From positions 124,001 to 188,000 of the forward strand of contig JABSSW010000038.1 in NCBI GenBank assembly GCA_018902385.1: DNA of 64,000 nucleotides, written 5' to 3'. This document shows, piece by piece, positions 11,728 through 25,500 of the stretch. Position 1 is the stretch's first letter, and every line of letters starts with the position of its first letter. A program made the translations under genes and the position numbers. The stretch comes from Physcia stellaris. Taxonomy: Eukaryota; Ascomycota; Lecanoromycetes; Caliciales; Physciaceae. The notes below the pieces were generated by a model. It had not been told where the DNA came from and did no database searches. It saw only the letters and a program-made list of their open reading frames with translations.

Positions 11728-12215
11728 TTGGTTGGTGATGTTGGGGTCAGTTAAGATGCTGCTGCGGTATGCTGAGATCGCCATTTGTACAGTTTTCCAA
11801 AAAGAAAAAAAAGGTTAGGTCTGATTCGAGTATCCGCTAAAAGAAAGCAATAGTGCTGAAGATGCAAGCTCCTTACTACTTTCATGATTCCTGGTCCAAG
11901 GGTGATGCATTCGTGCTTGAATATCATTCCCTTTGCCCCAGTATACCGGATGAATCAATAGAGATTCTATTCATATCAGTTTGCGTTCTTGATTCCACAG
12001 ATGGGTAACCTTGATTTGGCAAGTGATTTATATGTGTCACCCGCGTTTTGTTCTGGACTCCCAATCTCCCAACGCGATATACTCACCCTGCTTGCTCTGA
12101 TTCTGCGGCTATATCAGCTTTTGGTATATGATGTTGAGATTTCCTCGAAATATTCTACTAATTTGGGTGATGTTTTCGAACTCAACAACAATCTGCATTC
12201 TCATCCATGAGTAAT
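11728..12215. other. Intergenic, nothing recognised
   Basis: Moderately AT-rich spacer downstream of the secreted-protein gene. An open frame at 11989-12210 has no recognisable content. No repeat or RNA gene is seen. Confidence 0.5.
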
Positions 12216-12424
12216 TAGTCTAAGTCAAGCTCCTCGTCGTCATGGGATGGATTCCAATGAGTATCGAAGTCATACTGTCCTTCTCGATGTAACTGTAAGT
12301 CATATTCGAAACAAGCGAACAACGATTTCAATATCACTTTGTATCCTACACTCAATAAAATTAAGCTTCTGTCTTTGAATTTATTCCGAATTGGAACATG
12401 AATTGTTGAGTCGATTGAGAACTT
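12216..12424 (-). CDS. Orphan C-terminal-like open frame, acidic tail
   Basis: A frame without ATG runs to a stop at about 12216. It ends in an acidic tail (HDDEELDLD) after a hydrophobic LILLSVGYKVILKSLFACF segment. It could be the last exon of an unrecognised or lost minus-strand gene, or chance. No homolog comes to mind, and no convincing upstream exon was found in 12425-12616. Confidence 0.2.
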
Positions 12425-12729
12425 TCAATAGATAGATTCTTTTTGTATGATTAAATGGCAACGCGACGGAAAATGAGAATGGAAAATCTTTCGAGGGCAG
12501 CTTCGAAAACTTGAAGACTTTCCCTGGAAAGAAGAGTGCACATACCGGAGAGGGAGATGCAGATACTGGTAAAAATAATTTGTGATATCGCTGTCACATC
12601 GTTTCCTTATTTTCATCGATGATAGAGGTCACCTTCCAAAGTACAAAGGAGCCCAGAAACTCCTCGATTCGACTAGCAACACAAATACACCCAGCCATAC
12701 CATCGGATATCTTTCATCAATCCCACTCA

Positions 12730-14459
12730 TCACTCCATTCGCATGACTTTATCGCAGTTGAGGATACATTGAGGATCTAGGGCAAGCTTGATCTGTGATG
12801 GTATCAAAAGATCAGCCCCGCTCTCAGATCCTCTATTCGGGGAGGTATACCTTCCGCATCATATCGACAGCATTGTCGCCGACTTCCTCAACGAGTAAGT
12901 CCCTTAATTTCAGGCCGATGCCGTGCTCTCCTGTCACAGTGCCTTCGAGCTCTATAGCTCTCCGCTGTACACGGAGGATAATATCCCGAGCGGCATCCTC
13001 GTCTTGTTTGGGGCAGACTATGGCAGTGTGGTAATTTCCTACATTAATCATTAGTAAGATTCAGCGTTGCGTTCGACTTCCAAAACCACTCCATTGTCCA
13101 AATGCAATGTTCGAAACCGAGGATATAGCTTACCATCCCCCACGTGACCAAGGGTACAGCCGTGAAGACCTGCCTCCCCAACCATACCGTTCGTCCAGTC
13201 GATCATAGACGCGAGTGAGCCAATTGGTACTGCAGCATCTGTATTCAGGAAGAGGTCGCTCGGATCCTGCTTCATTGCCTGCATGCTGGGAGCGACTTGT
13301 TTCCGAGCCTCCCAAGCCACTCGGACATCGTTCTTCCCTGATAAAATCAGAAAATCCTCGCAGCTGTTTTCCACGGCAGATTCCCGCGCGAGATCAAGTT
13401 GCTCCTGCACCGCCTGGTTAAATCCAGAGATTTTGAGGAAAAGCGACGGTTTCTCTTCCCAGTGTTGCGAGGAGAAACCCGATCTGTTGATGGCGTTCAT
13501 GCTGTTCTGATCGAGCAACTCCAGAGCATCGATAGGGAGCCCGTGTTGGATAAGAGCAATAGCGGCCTTAACGGCTTCGTGAGTGCTCGGAAAGGCAGCT
13601 ACAACCACATGCTGGTTTTTGGGCACTGATGTCACCTTGAGCACAGCTTCTGTGACCATGCCAATTGTACCCTCCGATCCCACAATGAGACCCGTGAGGT
13701 CGTAGCCAGCTGATGACTTGCGTGGTCGATTCCTAGTCTTCACGATTGTGCCGTCGGCGAGAACGACGGTCATGGAAATGACCCACTTTCTCATCGTGCC
13801 GTGACGATAGGCGTTTGTGCCCGAGCAGTTTTGAGAAATCTGGTCACTTCGTAAATGCGGACACACATAGTAATAATGAGAACCAAGATACTTACCATGC
13901 CACCGATCCTCGCTCCAGGCCCCGGGTCAGGGGGAAAGAAGAGGCCTCGCTCTTCCAACACGGCATTAAGCTCCTGCCACCCGACCCCTGGTTGAACGAC
14001 CACATCCATGTCTTCAGCATGTATCGCCACAATTTTCTGCATCCTGTTAAAGTCGATGCAGATTCCGCCTCTCGTAGCGTTGAGAGCACCAGCGAGACTG
14101 GTCCCGCCGCAGTACCCGTAACAGGTTATCCTTCGTCTAGAGCATATTTTCAGGATTTCACTGACCTCGGGAGTGCTCTGGGGCAATACGACTAGTGCAG
14201 GGGTTTGGGAGGGAGGACAAGGCGACCAGATGGTGGAAGAATGTGCTCGGAGTATCTCCTGATCGGAAGTGACGTTGTCACTGCCCACGATAGCAATAAG
14301 TTCTTTGCACGCCGCCGCAATATTCTCAGTGGAAATGTCATGGTTTAAGAATGGTGCTTCGGACAACGGGGTCGTCGAGTCGTTATTGGCATTGGCATTT
14401 TCATTCGGATGGTGTCCATTAGCCTTTTGCGACCTATCAGATTCTTGGGCTATTGCCAT
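12730..14459 (-). CDS. FAD-linked D-lactate dehydrogenase / glycolate oxidase-like protein
   Basis: Four exons on the minus strand (14459-13896, 13839-13134, 13038-12851, 12792-12730) splice in frame to about 505 residues, normal for the family. Introns start GTAAGT, GTAAGC and GTATAC. The FAD_binding_4 domain shows YCGGTSLAGALN and PPDPGPGARIGGM, then NCSGTNAYRHGTM. The FAD-oxidase C domain shows GHVGDGNYH across the exon 2/3 joint, GEHGIGLKL, and a C-terminal ALDPQCILNCDKV. Members oxidise D-lactate or related D-2-hydroxy acids to the keto acid with FAD. The N-terminus is Asn/Glu-rich without an obvious mitochondrial presequence, so location is uncertain. A second, mutated copy of its 5' half abuts the NRPS at 32236, which ties it to that gene as a cluster partner (inference). 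Confidence 0.88.
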
Positions 14460-15529
14460 CTTCAGATATCTGGTCTTCGTCTTAGAAGAAGAGTAAACGC
14501 TCTACGATGAACCAAGCTCGGGGTCTAAGCTCTCGGCTAGGTTGTTGAGCCAATGATCCTGCCACTGTTATCGAAATAAAGCTATGGCATAATCCGCCTC
14601 GATACTCTATCTCAATTGATGAGCTTGTGTCAACAAGTTTGACGAGTATGATCTTACGAGCATATATGCAACACAATCCATGCTTTGACGTCATGAATCT
14701 ATGGAGTTTCTACGATCTAAGCAGCGATCACTGTCGTACATTTTACGATGTCACACTGCATAACCGACAGCCGTTTTTCGGATCTCTTGAGGTTTTTGCC
14801 GACACATAACCCGAAGATCCAAATCCTCATTCATGAGAAATTTGAAATGGAATGGCCCATTTCTTACAAGAGGGCATTCGCCTAGTCTCGCCCCTGGAAA
14901 AGTTGAGCGGAAATTCCTGTGACACAGCTTCGTATCATGAAGGCAAAGAGAAATGGAAAAAGACCATTACGACCTAGTGGCTCCGGGCACAAGTACAGAG
15001 GATGTTATTATCTTTACTCGTTCTCGCAGCGAGCGACTCGCGATTGGGCGGCGTCTATCCCTATTGGTGGGTGAATTAAGCCCGAGAGTAGCCCGGGAAG
15101 CCTAACCCAGTGTAGGCTTGGGGTTAGGGCTCTAACAGCGAGGACTAGCGTCATTTTCTAAGCCGAGGAAGAGCACCATTCATTTGGTACCGTAAGGATC
15201 ATCGGACAACCTGTCATCCAGGCATCTGCTCTACTGCGTCTTGCTCTAGTCTGATAATTGGAAAGCGCTACTCCATTTGCTTTTGTAATGTCAGTTCTGT
15301 ATAGACATTTCGTTGGATCAATGAAACTGTGCCGGCCTAATTTGTTTACCTCTCCACTGCTTCGATCCCCACACAATTAGTGAGGCTCGCTCTATCTTTT
15401 GGTCAGCGGTAATCTCAATGGGCTCATAGTTGAGTGAAAAGAAAAGCAATGGTATAGTCTCAACAAGATCACATGGTTCAATCGAATTCGACAGAAAAAA
15501 GACAGACGTAGATAGTACGAGGCTTCAAA
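14460..15529. other. Intergenic region upstream of the dehydrogenase and HET genes
   Basis: The first 300 bases (to about 14760) are the dehydrogenase promoter and are duplicated at 32840-33173. About 15020-15150 is GC-richer. No convincing coding sequence is seen. Confidence 0.5.
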
Positions 15530-17722
15530 ATGCGACTACTCAACACATCGACTTACTCAATTGAAGAGCATAACCCTCCCAACATACCTCTCTACGTTAT
15601 CCTCTCGCATACCTGGGGAGGCGATGAATACCTTTTCGCAGATAGAAATGAGCCACAACGTCGAGGATCTGATGGCTTTCGGAAAATATCTGCATGCTGT
15701 GAACTTGCTGCCTCTGAAGGATGGCGGTATTAGCGTATGCAGAACCCATCGGAAAGCTCGTTTAAATGCAGTTCGCAAATCCCCTCCCCGCAATACCTAC
15801 GAATAAAAAACGACTTTCGCAATTTCGATTTTTTGAAGTTTCTGAAAACGCACAGTTGTTTGAAATCTTTTAATTGATATATAAAACAATTGTTGTTCGA
15901 TTTAATAATCGTTACATACGAGAACATGTCTTTTTTTGCATTAAAAACACACGAGAAATTGAAGTTCAAATATTTGCTAAAATAAGCTTAAATTTAGTAT
16001 ATCTTGGCAATTTTGTTCTACAACATTGAAATTTCAATGTTGTAAATACATTGTTTTGAATTTGTGAATGAGTTAATTCATATACGTCTAAATAACAATA
16101 CGAATTTTCAATTCATTTGTATTTGTTGTTGTTGCGAAAACTCAATTATTGGCAAAAATTCGTTATAATTTCTTGCGGGGAGGGGATTTTCGGATCCGCA
16201 TTTAAGCGAGCTTTCCGATGGGTTCTGCATACGCTAATACCTTTGGGTCGACACCTGCTGCATTGACAAGTCCAGCAGTGCCGAGCTTACAGAAGCTATC
16301 AACTCGATGTACAAGTGGTATGAGGAATCTCAAGTGTGCTATGTCTATCTGGCAGATTATTCTCTGCAAAAGCCAAGAGACGAGTGGCATACCGTGGAAT
16401 TCGACAAGAGTAGATGGTTCACAAGAGGATGGACTCTACAAGAGCTCTTGGCCCCCAAGAATGTTGTTTTCTATGATCGAAATTGGCTGGAGATAGGAAG
16501 CAGATCTTACCTCGAACTTAGATTAAGTCAAGTCTGCCGTATAGCACCAGAGCACTTGAAGAAACCTAGAACGGCCAGTATTGCTACAAAGATGTCGTGG
16601 GCATCAAGAAGACAGACAAGCAGGGAAGAAGATATGGCTTATAGTCTTCTTGGAATCTTTGGTATCAACATGCCTTTGATATATGGAGAGGGAAAAAATG
16701 CGTTCTTTAGATTACAATGCGAAATTATCCAAAACAGTGCGGACGAAAGCATATTTGCTTGGCATGATCACGGAATCAAGACCAGCGGACTTCTTGCGCA
16801 ACATCCTGCTGCTTTTGAAGAATCCGAGGATATAATACCTATATCACTCGGTGGGCTGATTCGGCCGCCATATCACATGACGAATAGAGGCCTAGAAATA
16901 AAGCTTGGTGTTGAAGTCCAGCGTTTACCAAATGGACACTATACGACACCCTTAGCTTGTGCTAGACTAATGCACGCAGATTTCCCCGTTGTTCTTGAGT
17001 TGAAGGTCTTTTCTGGTGGAATTGCCGTCAGAAGAAAGTGTAATATGCTTCAGTTCGACACCACTGGCTTGATGCAGAAAGTGGCCAGCTTAAATGCGCT
17101 ATTACTTCACTTTCCAAATGAGTATGAGCTATCTCGCCTATATTCTGCGCCGACGAGGTCATGTGTAGAGCTCAAAATCATCTTGGCGCAAGCTGCTCAG
17201 TCTCAGTTGGTAATAAATGACCCTACGGTATCTCCAAATGACCACAAAAACGCCTTGGTAGGTTTTGTCGCGAGCTCTTCTTACTGTTCTAAGAGTCTAT
17301 CTTAGTCACTCGCTTCAAACCACAGTGTCTTTCAAGTATGAGAGGGACTTAGCCGGCACTGACTTCTACGATAGAAAGCTAGCTTGTTGATCTTCCTTTC
17401 ACTGGTCTCCTGGGACACTAGCAACTTGAAGATCAAGCTGGATCATCTCGAAGATCCGATGCGTTCTATCGAAATCCGTTATAATATCTGGGATCATTTT
17501 GCCGTAGTCTTCGATTGCCAGGCAGATAAAGAAAATGAATATATAGGAAGACTGGGACTGTATGAAAACCTATCGTGGCCATTTCGTGACGGCAAATTCA
17601 TCTGGATGAAGGCAAGATTGGAAATTGACGCATCAAACGGGGATCTGGGGTCACGATGGGTGATCATAGTGGACATCACATCGGTCAATCATTCTAACCT
17701 GGCGTACCCTTCAGGGGCCTGA
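15530..17722 (+). pseudogene. HET-domain protein, interrupted by a MITE
   Basis: The frame opens with MRLLNTSTYSIEE and the HET signature YVILSHTWGGDE. It stops after GWRY at 15729 because of a 508-bp insertion (15730-16237). It resumes with LWVDTCCIDKSSSAELTEA, WYEESQVCYVYLADY, RGWTLQELLAP and EDMAYSLLGIFGINMPLIYG. Deleting the insertion and one TA restores GWRYLWVDTCCID exactly. After 17257 two short introns (17258-17305 and 17336-17374, the second only 39 bases) would join a last exon ending at 17722; this tail is less certain. HET proteins trigger cell death on non-self fusion. This allele is expected to be null unless the insert is spliced. Confidence 0.83.
15730..16237 (+). mobile_element. 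508-bp MITE (Tc1/mariner-like, TA target duplication)
   Basis: Terminal inverted repeats of about 64 bases begin TTAGCGTATGCAGAACCCAT at the left and its complement ends at 16237. TA lies directly outside each end (15728-15729 and 16238-16239). The centre is AT-rich with no transposase, so the element is non-autonomous. The host gene frame is restored on removal, which fixes the ends to the base. Confidence 0.93.
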
Positions 17723-18234
17723 GAGATAGGGGTTTTCAGACGTGCGACAGTGGAGTCCATGCAATTTGCTTTCAGGAGTCTCTTGGCGGACTTCAAGGAC
17801 CAGAGAGAGAAACTGCCACCATCCACCAAAACATGGGACAAGTCAAAGGAGATGTGATTCTAAGGCGCCCCTCCATTATTCACTACTAGCTTGAAGTCGA
17901 CAGTCTCCCGAATTCATCCGCATTTCGAGTCATTGGTATCTCCAGGCTTCTTTTGTCGCACCTCTACTATCTAAAAACAGGTCTATCAGTTTCATCAAAA
18001 TATCATTCCTCGAAGCCAGGATATTCAACTTCGAGACCGAGATCTGATCATCCACAAACGGGTTTTTGATAATTAACCATCATTAGTCACATTTCTTCTG
18101 TGCATCTTCAGAGCTCATTCAACCAAACTTCTACTAAAAGAGATCTTCGCTAGGCACATTTCATCCCATATCTGCCTACAGTAGCTCTCATAACGACTAT
18201 TTCCTGCTCCAGCCCAGATCTCAATGACTCCATT
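17723..18234. other. Spacer between convergent HET and NRPS genes
   Basis: Holds the 3' flanks of both genes. No open frame or repeat is recognised. Confidence 0.5.
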
Positions 18235-19560
18235 TCAGAGATCCGCAAGGATGTCTCGAAGCCCCAAAACGATTGCCCTCGCAGTCTCCTCACTAGTCAG
18301 CCTCCGATTGCCCTCAAATGACAACACGAGCGTTCCCCCTTTCGGCGTGCCATAGACCTCCGGCCGTGTCCTCGGAAGCATCTTCCTCTCATAAGCGGTA
18401 ACACGACTCGGCCTGCCCAAAAACTCGAAACCGTCCGACTCTTCGCTTTGCTGGAACGCGGTGCGCCAGCCAAAGTCCCTGACGTGTGCGGAAGTGGACC
18501 AGTTGGTGCATTGCCGGATGATCTCGTCCATGCCTAGGCCTTCATGTGAAGAGTCTTCGAGGAACTGATGATGAAGCTGCTTCGCCACTGCCAACAGCGT
18601 GTCGGTGGGCTTGACCGATATGCGAATGGGGATCTCTGATAGGCATGGTCCCATGGTGTTTTGCAGAGCACTGGGTAGCATCGAGCGCCCGGTGACCAAG
18701 CGGCCGATGATCAGTTCTTCTTGCTGGAAGTGGCGAGACAGAACGATACAACAGGCGGCATGGAAGATTGTTGCTGGAGAGTAAGCATCCGTGTTTACTG
18801 GCATTGGTATCGATTCCTCCATTACCAGTCGATCTTCAAGACCATATGCTCGAGCTGGTGGTGTCGGGTTGCTCGTGCTCCAGTGGGGAAATGCCGAACC
18901 CTCCAGTCTTCGAGTCCAGTAAGCCAAATTTGTCTTCTCTCGTTGCTGATTGAACGCCATGAATTGTGCGAAGGTCGGCGGTTTGGATAGCTTTGCTCCC
19001 GCGTACAGACTAGACAGGGTTTCGAGAAGCAGGTTCAACGAATAGCCATCGAATTGAGCGTGAGAGAGTCTGAAAACCAGCCTATGCCGCTCTGAATCAT
19101 GTTTAACAGTTATGAACCGAATGAATGAGGAACCCAAAACTCGTCTTCTTCTCAAATCTTTCTCACATAATGCATCGACGAAGGACGGCAAGTCCTCATT
19201 TCTGGATTCGAAGAGCTCGAACTCTGGCTTGAAGTTTTCCAGTTGGACCTGCAAGAACTTGCTATCGGTGTGAATGAATACAGTGTGTAGGATATCAAAG
19301 CAGTCCACAAGCTCTTCGCACGCCCGCTTTAATCTCGAAAAGTCCACCTCTGAAGGTAAGTCTAGGATCCAATGGTGCCATCTGCTGGGGGGGTCCTGCA
19401 AGTTGTCTAAGATTGCCTGTGTCTGGAAAGCCGAGGTGGGCAAGACATCTTTTACTTCTTCTGCTTTCGAGTCAAGCAAGGGAAGTACAGAATCACGAAC
19501 AAACGATGCTGTGTCGATTTCAGGTGGGAGCAGTGAAAAGGGGGCTTGTAGCTGTAAGGT
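18235..19560 (-). other. NRPS terminal condensation-like (CT) domain
   Basis: It starts after T4 with an APFSLLPPEID linker and VLPTSAFQTQAIL. It has SHAQFDGYSLNLLLETL in place of the HHxxxDG of ordinary C domains and ends the protein with GLRDILADL. In fungi such domains cyclise and release the peptide. Pieces of a second copy lie at 33174-33208, 35503-35598 and 35938-36000. Confidence 0.75.
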
Positions 19561-22500
19561 GTCTTCTCCTACCGAGCTATATGTTACCACCTGTGCTAAA
19601 CGACAGAGACGCGGCGTTCTGAAGATATCTGCAACAGTCAGTGATATTTGCTGTTTGCGCGCTGCTCCTACCAATCGCATAGCTGCGATAGACTCCCCGC
19701 CGATTCTGAAGAAGTTACTTTCTGCGCTGATACTTGAGGATTCAAGACGCAGAATCGAGGACCATAGAGCTTGCATGCGTTGCTCCATCACAGTGTTGGG
19801 TGCACGAAATTCGTCCTCACGCTGATGTAATTGAAAGTCCGCGAGCATCCTTGTTGTCTGCGCACTTCCCATTTCGCGCAGGACTCGCCTATTGATCTTA
19901 TTAGTGCCCGTTACGGGCATTTTTGCAAGAGGTATATAAGCTCCTGGAAGCATGTATCGTGGTAGGCACTCAGAAAGCCGCTCTTCAACACCTTTCAAGG
20001 CCAGCCTCAACTTAGTTTGCAAGTCTTGCTTTGACGTCTCCAACGCTCCCTTCATCTCGACCAGACTGACGAAAATCGCAATAATTGGACTTTCGGCATC
20101 TCGTGGTATTATCATCTCTGCGGCAATTGCATCACACACGTTCGGATCGTGCAGGCTTGATCGGACGTTGCACTCGATTTCGCTCAACTCGATCCGTTGG
20201 CCTCGAAGCTTGACCATTCCGTCTTTGCGGCCAATAAAAGTGAGTGTCCCATCTGAATTGTAGCGTAAAAGATCTCCAGTCCTGTAGAGCCTACTCTTTC
20301 GTCCTTGGTGTCCCGTATGGCCTCGGCGGAGCCATTTCGGAGCGTCGATAAACGCCGCTGCAGTTTTGTCCGGGTCTCCAAGGTACTCTCGTGCAATGGT
20401 CGGACCCTCGATCAGGAGTTCTCCAACTGCCGCGATGGCTGCGAGCTTGTCAGGACAGCCGGGCCGAACGAGCCAGACTCGAGCTCCGAAGGCATATCCG
20501 ACGTGATTGTTGGGAGAATTCGCGTCAAGTGGATCTATTGACAAAGCCCCTTGAGCATTCTCTGCCGGACCATAGATACCGAGGATGTTCTCTGCTTGGG
20601 TCCAGCGGGACACTTCGAGGTTGAGGATGGGCTCGCCTCCCATGACCAATGTCTTCAGCCCCGGCAGTGCAGACGGATCCAGCGATGCCGCTACCGAAGG
20701 CGGGAAATGTACGTAATTGGCCTGCAGCCGGTTGAAAGCGCCGGCGAAATCGTTCATACGCTCCCATTCGGACGGTATGCAAAGACAGCCCCCGCGAATC
20801 AGGGTATTGAGCAAATTCGACCACGTAATGTCGAAGCTGTACGAGACGAAGTCGAAGATCCTAGAGTCTTCTCCGACAAGCAGTGCGTCCGCCTGATGTG
20901 TTACGGCGGACGAGAAGGCTTCACTGGTCATAACGACCCCTTTCGGCACACCTGTCGAGCCTGACGTGAAAAGAACGTAAAGAGTGTCCGATGGAGAATG
21001 CTTGCGCTGAGACATATGGCTGTCTAGTACGGGGACTGTGTGAGGTTCCGAAAAGCGCGTACTGTCAACGACGATTACGTCGCCGTTCGAGATTCGCCCC
21101 GCTAAACCCAATTTACTGGCAGATGCTAGTACGAGCTTCGGTTTGACTTGACTAGTGATAGCCCGCAATCGCTCTTCAGGTTGCTGCACATCCAAGGCCA
21201 CACAAGCCGCGCCGGCCTTGATTGAGCCCAAAGCGGCTACCGGCTGCCACATCGATTTTTCAAAGCACAGGGCAATGATCATGTCCTTCCCAGCTTCCAG
21301 GGCAATCAGCTGACATGCTAGCTGATCTGAAAGCTCATGAATTTGTTTGTACGAAAGCGATCCATCCCATGCACGTACGGCTTGTGCTTCAGGCCGAAGA
21401 CGCACGACCTTGGCGATCCTATCTTGAACGCTTGTCTGCACGGCATCAGGCAAATGAGCATTCCACTTCCATAGCTCGTCTAAGTCTTGCGGGCTCGTCA
21501 TGTCTATCTCCTCAACTTTCGTGTAGCCTGACTCACAAATTTGACGCAGCACATGCTCGAATTGAGCAGCGAGTCGTTCTATCTGCGCCGCGTCAACCAC
21601 ATTGGAATCAAAACTCAGTTCCAGACCTAGGCTGTTGGTATGGCTGAGCTGACACATAACCAAGAGAGCGTGAGGGTTGAAGTTGCCAAGCCCACTGACA
21701 GATGATTTGAGCTCCGTCCAAGATTCGAAAGGACTCTCGCTGTCATCTATACGAGAATCACCCTGTACAGTCGTTGGAGGTTGCACGACCAGGAGAGTAT
21801 TGAAACGAGTAGCCCGCTCCGTGTCGGCATTGATCTGGCGAATATCAAGAAATTCGGTCTGTTCGTAAGCAATCATGTCAACAGATTGTTGATGTACCCT
21901 TTTCAAGAAAGCGTCGACCCGTTCTCCTGGTTCCAATCTAATCCGGATGGGCAGAGCAGCGATCAGTGGAGCGATCATGCGTTCAATGCCCCCAATTGGA
22001 GCTTGTCGACCTGTGACCAGGGCTCCGAAGACCACATCATCGGAATCGGTGTGCTGGGCAGCTAGAATGGACCAAGCTGCTCTAATGATCGTCGAGGCCG
22101 TGACATCTTGCTTGCCGAATTTTGAAGGTAAATTGTCAAAGGTCCGACGAAGGGCGCTGTTAGCCTTGGGTTGATACCCATGATGAGGTAGAGGTGGAAA
22201 AGGAATAGCCTCAATCCCCGAGAACTGGCACCGCCAGAATTCATTTGCCTTGTTTTTGTCCATAGTCTTCACATGCTTCATGAAAGCCTGGAACGAGGTC
22301 GCGGTGGGAGCATTAACTTTTTGATATCATGCACCGGATGCAAGTATGCTTTGCTGACTTCTTCGAATAGAAGCTTCAACGAGTAGCCGTCGTACATGGC
22401 GTGATGCTGCGTCAAAAGACAAGAACGTCTTCTATCACCATCGTCTCCTGTGGAATCAATTATTGTGAGCCGAGTGAGCGGCTGAGCCAAATTCATAGAT

Positions 22501-25500
22501 CTACGCGAACTCTTCTCAAAATATTCATCGACATCATGACAATTATCCCATTCGATTGCTTCATCCACTTGTACTTGGACAAGCCCGTCCCCCATCGACA
22601 TATCGACAACTCTACAGCGTAATATTGGTGCCTTTGATCGGCTGACCTGCTCCCAGGCTTCTCGGAGGCGATTCACGTCCACATGTTCACGCAACTTGAG
22701 CTCGAAAGTGGCAATACAGTCTCCCGGCCTCTTTGCTGTCATTGAAAGAAGTTCCTTTTGCGCACCGGTGCATGGGAAAATGTCCTCGATGTTCGAAACA
22801 TTGACACCACATTGGTCTGCTGTTTCGCGCACAAGAACGTCTTTGTCTTGTGGTTGTTTCAGTAAAGAGAACGGCTCGATTATATCTGCTGTCACTTTTC
22901 TGTTGGCTTTCGCGTTATCAACAGCTTTTGCCATCTCGCTTAGTCGCGGCGCAGACAAGACATGTTGCACGGTTAAGGATATGCCCTGGCTGCGAGCAAG
23001 TGATGCCAGTCTCATCGCCGTAATCGAGTCGCCCCCCAAACGCAAGAAGCTGCTATTTGCGCGGATCTTTTCCCTGGGAATGTCAAGAACGGTTTCCCAC
23101 AGCTGCTGGAGGTGAGTTTCTGACGCTGTGCTGGGTGATCTCCCCTTTGAAGAAGCCTCTTGAAGCTTTAGTTGCTCGATATCCAGGTTAGCTCCAATTG
23201 TTTGGAGCCGCCTTCTGTCCACCTTTCTCCCGGCAGTCATGGGAATCTCCTCGACTGGAATGTAAGCAGTGGGTACCATGAACGAAGGTAGCTGCTCGGG
23301 CAACTCGACATTGAGTTGATCCAACAGCTGATCGAAATCAGACCTACTGTCATTTTGCTTGAATTGCACAAAGACAACCAAGGTTGCTTTTCCAGTGACT
23401 TGGGGAATAACAATCTCGGCGACTACAGCAAAGCTGTCTTCAACGCGCGCTTTCACGCAACTTCGGACGTGATGCTCGACTTCAGAAAGCTCGATTCTTT
23501 GCCCACGAAGCTTCATCTGTGTATCGCTCCTCCCAACGAAGATGATTGTGCCATCCACGGGGTTGTATTTCACAAGGTCCCCCGTTCTGTACAATCGAGC
23601 TCTTCTGCCAGGTACACTGCCATCGGGTGCTCCCTCCAGAAGCCACGGCGGATCCGTCAGAAAAGATGACGCAGTCAGATTCTCATCTCCCAAGTAACCT
23701 TGCCCAACCAGCGGACCCTCAAGATAAAGCTCCCCAACCGCGCCAATTGGCGACAGTTGCCCACCGGAGCGCGGATCTACGATCCAGGTTGAAACGCCCT
23801 GTCCATTGCCTATAGAGAGCTTTGACGGAAGAAGTTCCAGGCTTGTTAGTCTCCAATACAGCGAGATTGCGGAGCATTCCGTGGGTCCGTACACGATGAA
23901 GGTATTCTTTGCGCAAGTAAGCCATGGAGCAACATCAGCCTTCAACACTTCCTCTCCACCAATATAAATGTTACGAATTGTGGGTAATTTTGAGGGGTCC
24001 AGCGACCGGGCGGTAGCTGGAGTGAGGAATATGTCAGTGGTGCGGTGGCCGCAAATGCTTTCTGCCAGGGAGCTGCTCCTTTCCTCATCGCTAGGAATGC
24101 ACAAGGTACCGCCAGCAGCCAAGATGTGGAAAGCACTCCAATAGCTTGCGTCGAACGCGTATGACGAGAAATCGTAGACTCGGGAGTTTCTGTTCAGCCC
24201 TAGGATATTCTGTTGATGTACTATTGCGCTGCTGAAGTTTTGATGTTGTATCATACACCCCTTTGGAGTCCCTGTGCTTCCAGAGGTGAAGATTACGTAC
24301 AACAAACCAGTTGGTTCAACCACTGGCAGCCGCTGCTGGACTTGTGGGGTCATTTTGTTCTTCCAGCCATGCACAATATCTGTGTCAGGGCCTATTATCA
24401 ATGTCTTCATCGCCAACCTCGATGAAAGCTCTGCATTTGCGATGGAGGAAAGTATAAGCCTTGGCTGGACTCGCGACAGCATGGCCTCAAGCCGTAGGGT
24501 TGGTAGCGCAGAGTCCAGCAATAACCCAGCAGCACCAGTTTTCACTACGCTTAAGAAAGCCACCGGCATCCACATTGACTTCTCAAAGCATAGCGGAACA
24601 ATTGTATTTCGCTCTACCCCAATATCGATCAAATGACATGCAATAATGCTAGAAAGTCGGTCCAGCTGTTCATAAGTCAGATCTCCATCCCATGCAGAGA
24701 CTGCGATGGAATCCGGCTGAATACGTGCGATATCAGCGATTATCTCATGCACACAGCGTGAGTTTGTCTCGACAGCTTTAGAGTTCCACTTCCAACACTG
24801 ATTGAGGTCTGAGTCGGTCATCGTACTGACCTGAGAGACAGGAATTCCATTCAAGTCTCGCCAAGAGCATAGCTGACTGAGGACTCGACCAAAATGCCGC
24901 GCCATGCGATGCAGTGTTTCATGCTCAATTACTCCGAGAGTCGAAGCTGAACTCTACCTGTAGATGGTCTGCACCTACAGTGCACACCATCATCAGGGCA
25001 TAAACATTGAAGTCATCATAGCGGCTGCTTTGGTGCTTTGACGAGTTCGTAACAAACAGAGCGCTGTCCCCAATGCCCACCTCCTGCGGCTGCACCACCA
25101 ACATGGTCTGGAATTGACACGCCTGTTGAGCCTCCTCGCTCACCCGAGCTATATTCGACAGCCCAGTGTGTTCATACTGGATCAAATCCGTCGCTTGATG
25201 TTGCAAATTTTGCAATAGATCGTGACACACCTGCTTCTCAATGAGTTTCACCCGTATGGGTACAGCGGAAATGGTTGGGCCTGCGAGTCGCTCTATCCCT
25301 GCAACGGGTACTTTACGGCCCATGCTGATTGTTCCGAATACCACGTCGGGAGTGGCTGTGTATTGCGAGCACATGATTGACCATGCTGCACGGACTACTG
25401 TCGAAGGAGTGAAGTCGTCGACTCGCCAGGGTATGTTGGCTATTGTGTGGGAGATAGCAGAGGTGGCTTTTGGTTGGAATGTCACTGATGGGAGAGCGGG

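Noticed and set aside
15730-15969. Minus-strand frame inside the MITE
   Set aside because: It spans the terminal inverted repeat and has no transposase motif.
15730-16237. Could the insertion be a normal intron of the HET gene?
   Set aside because: The ends are TTAGCG...CGCTAA with TA duplication and long inverted repeats, not GT-AG; transposon insertion explains it fully.
18542-22244. Plus-strand frames opposite the NRPS
   Set aside because: Antisense shadows of conserved NRPS domains.
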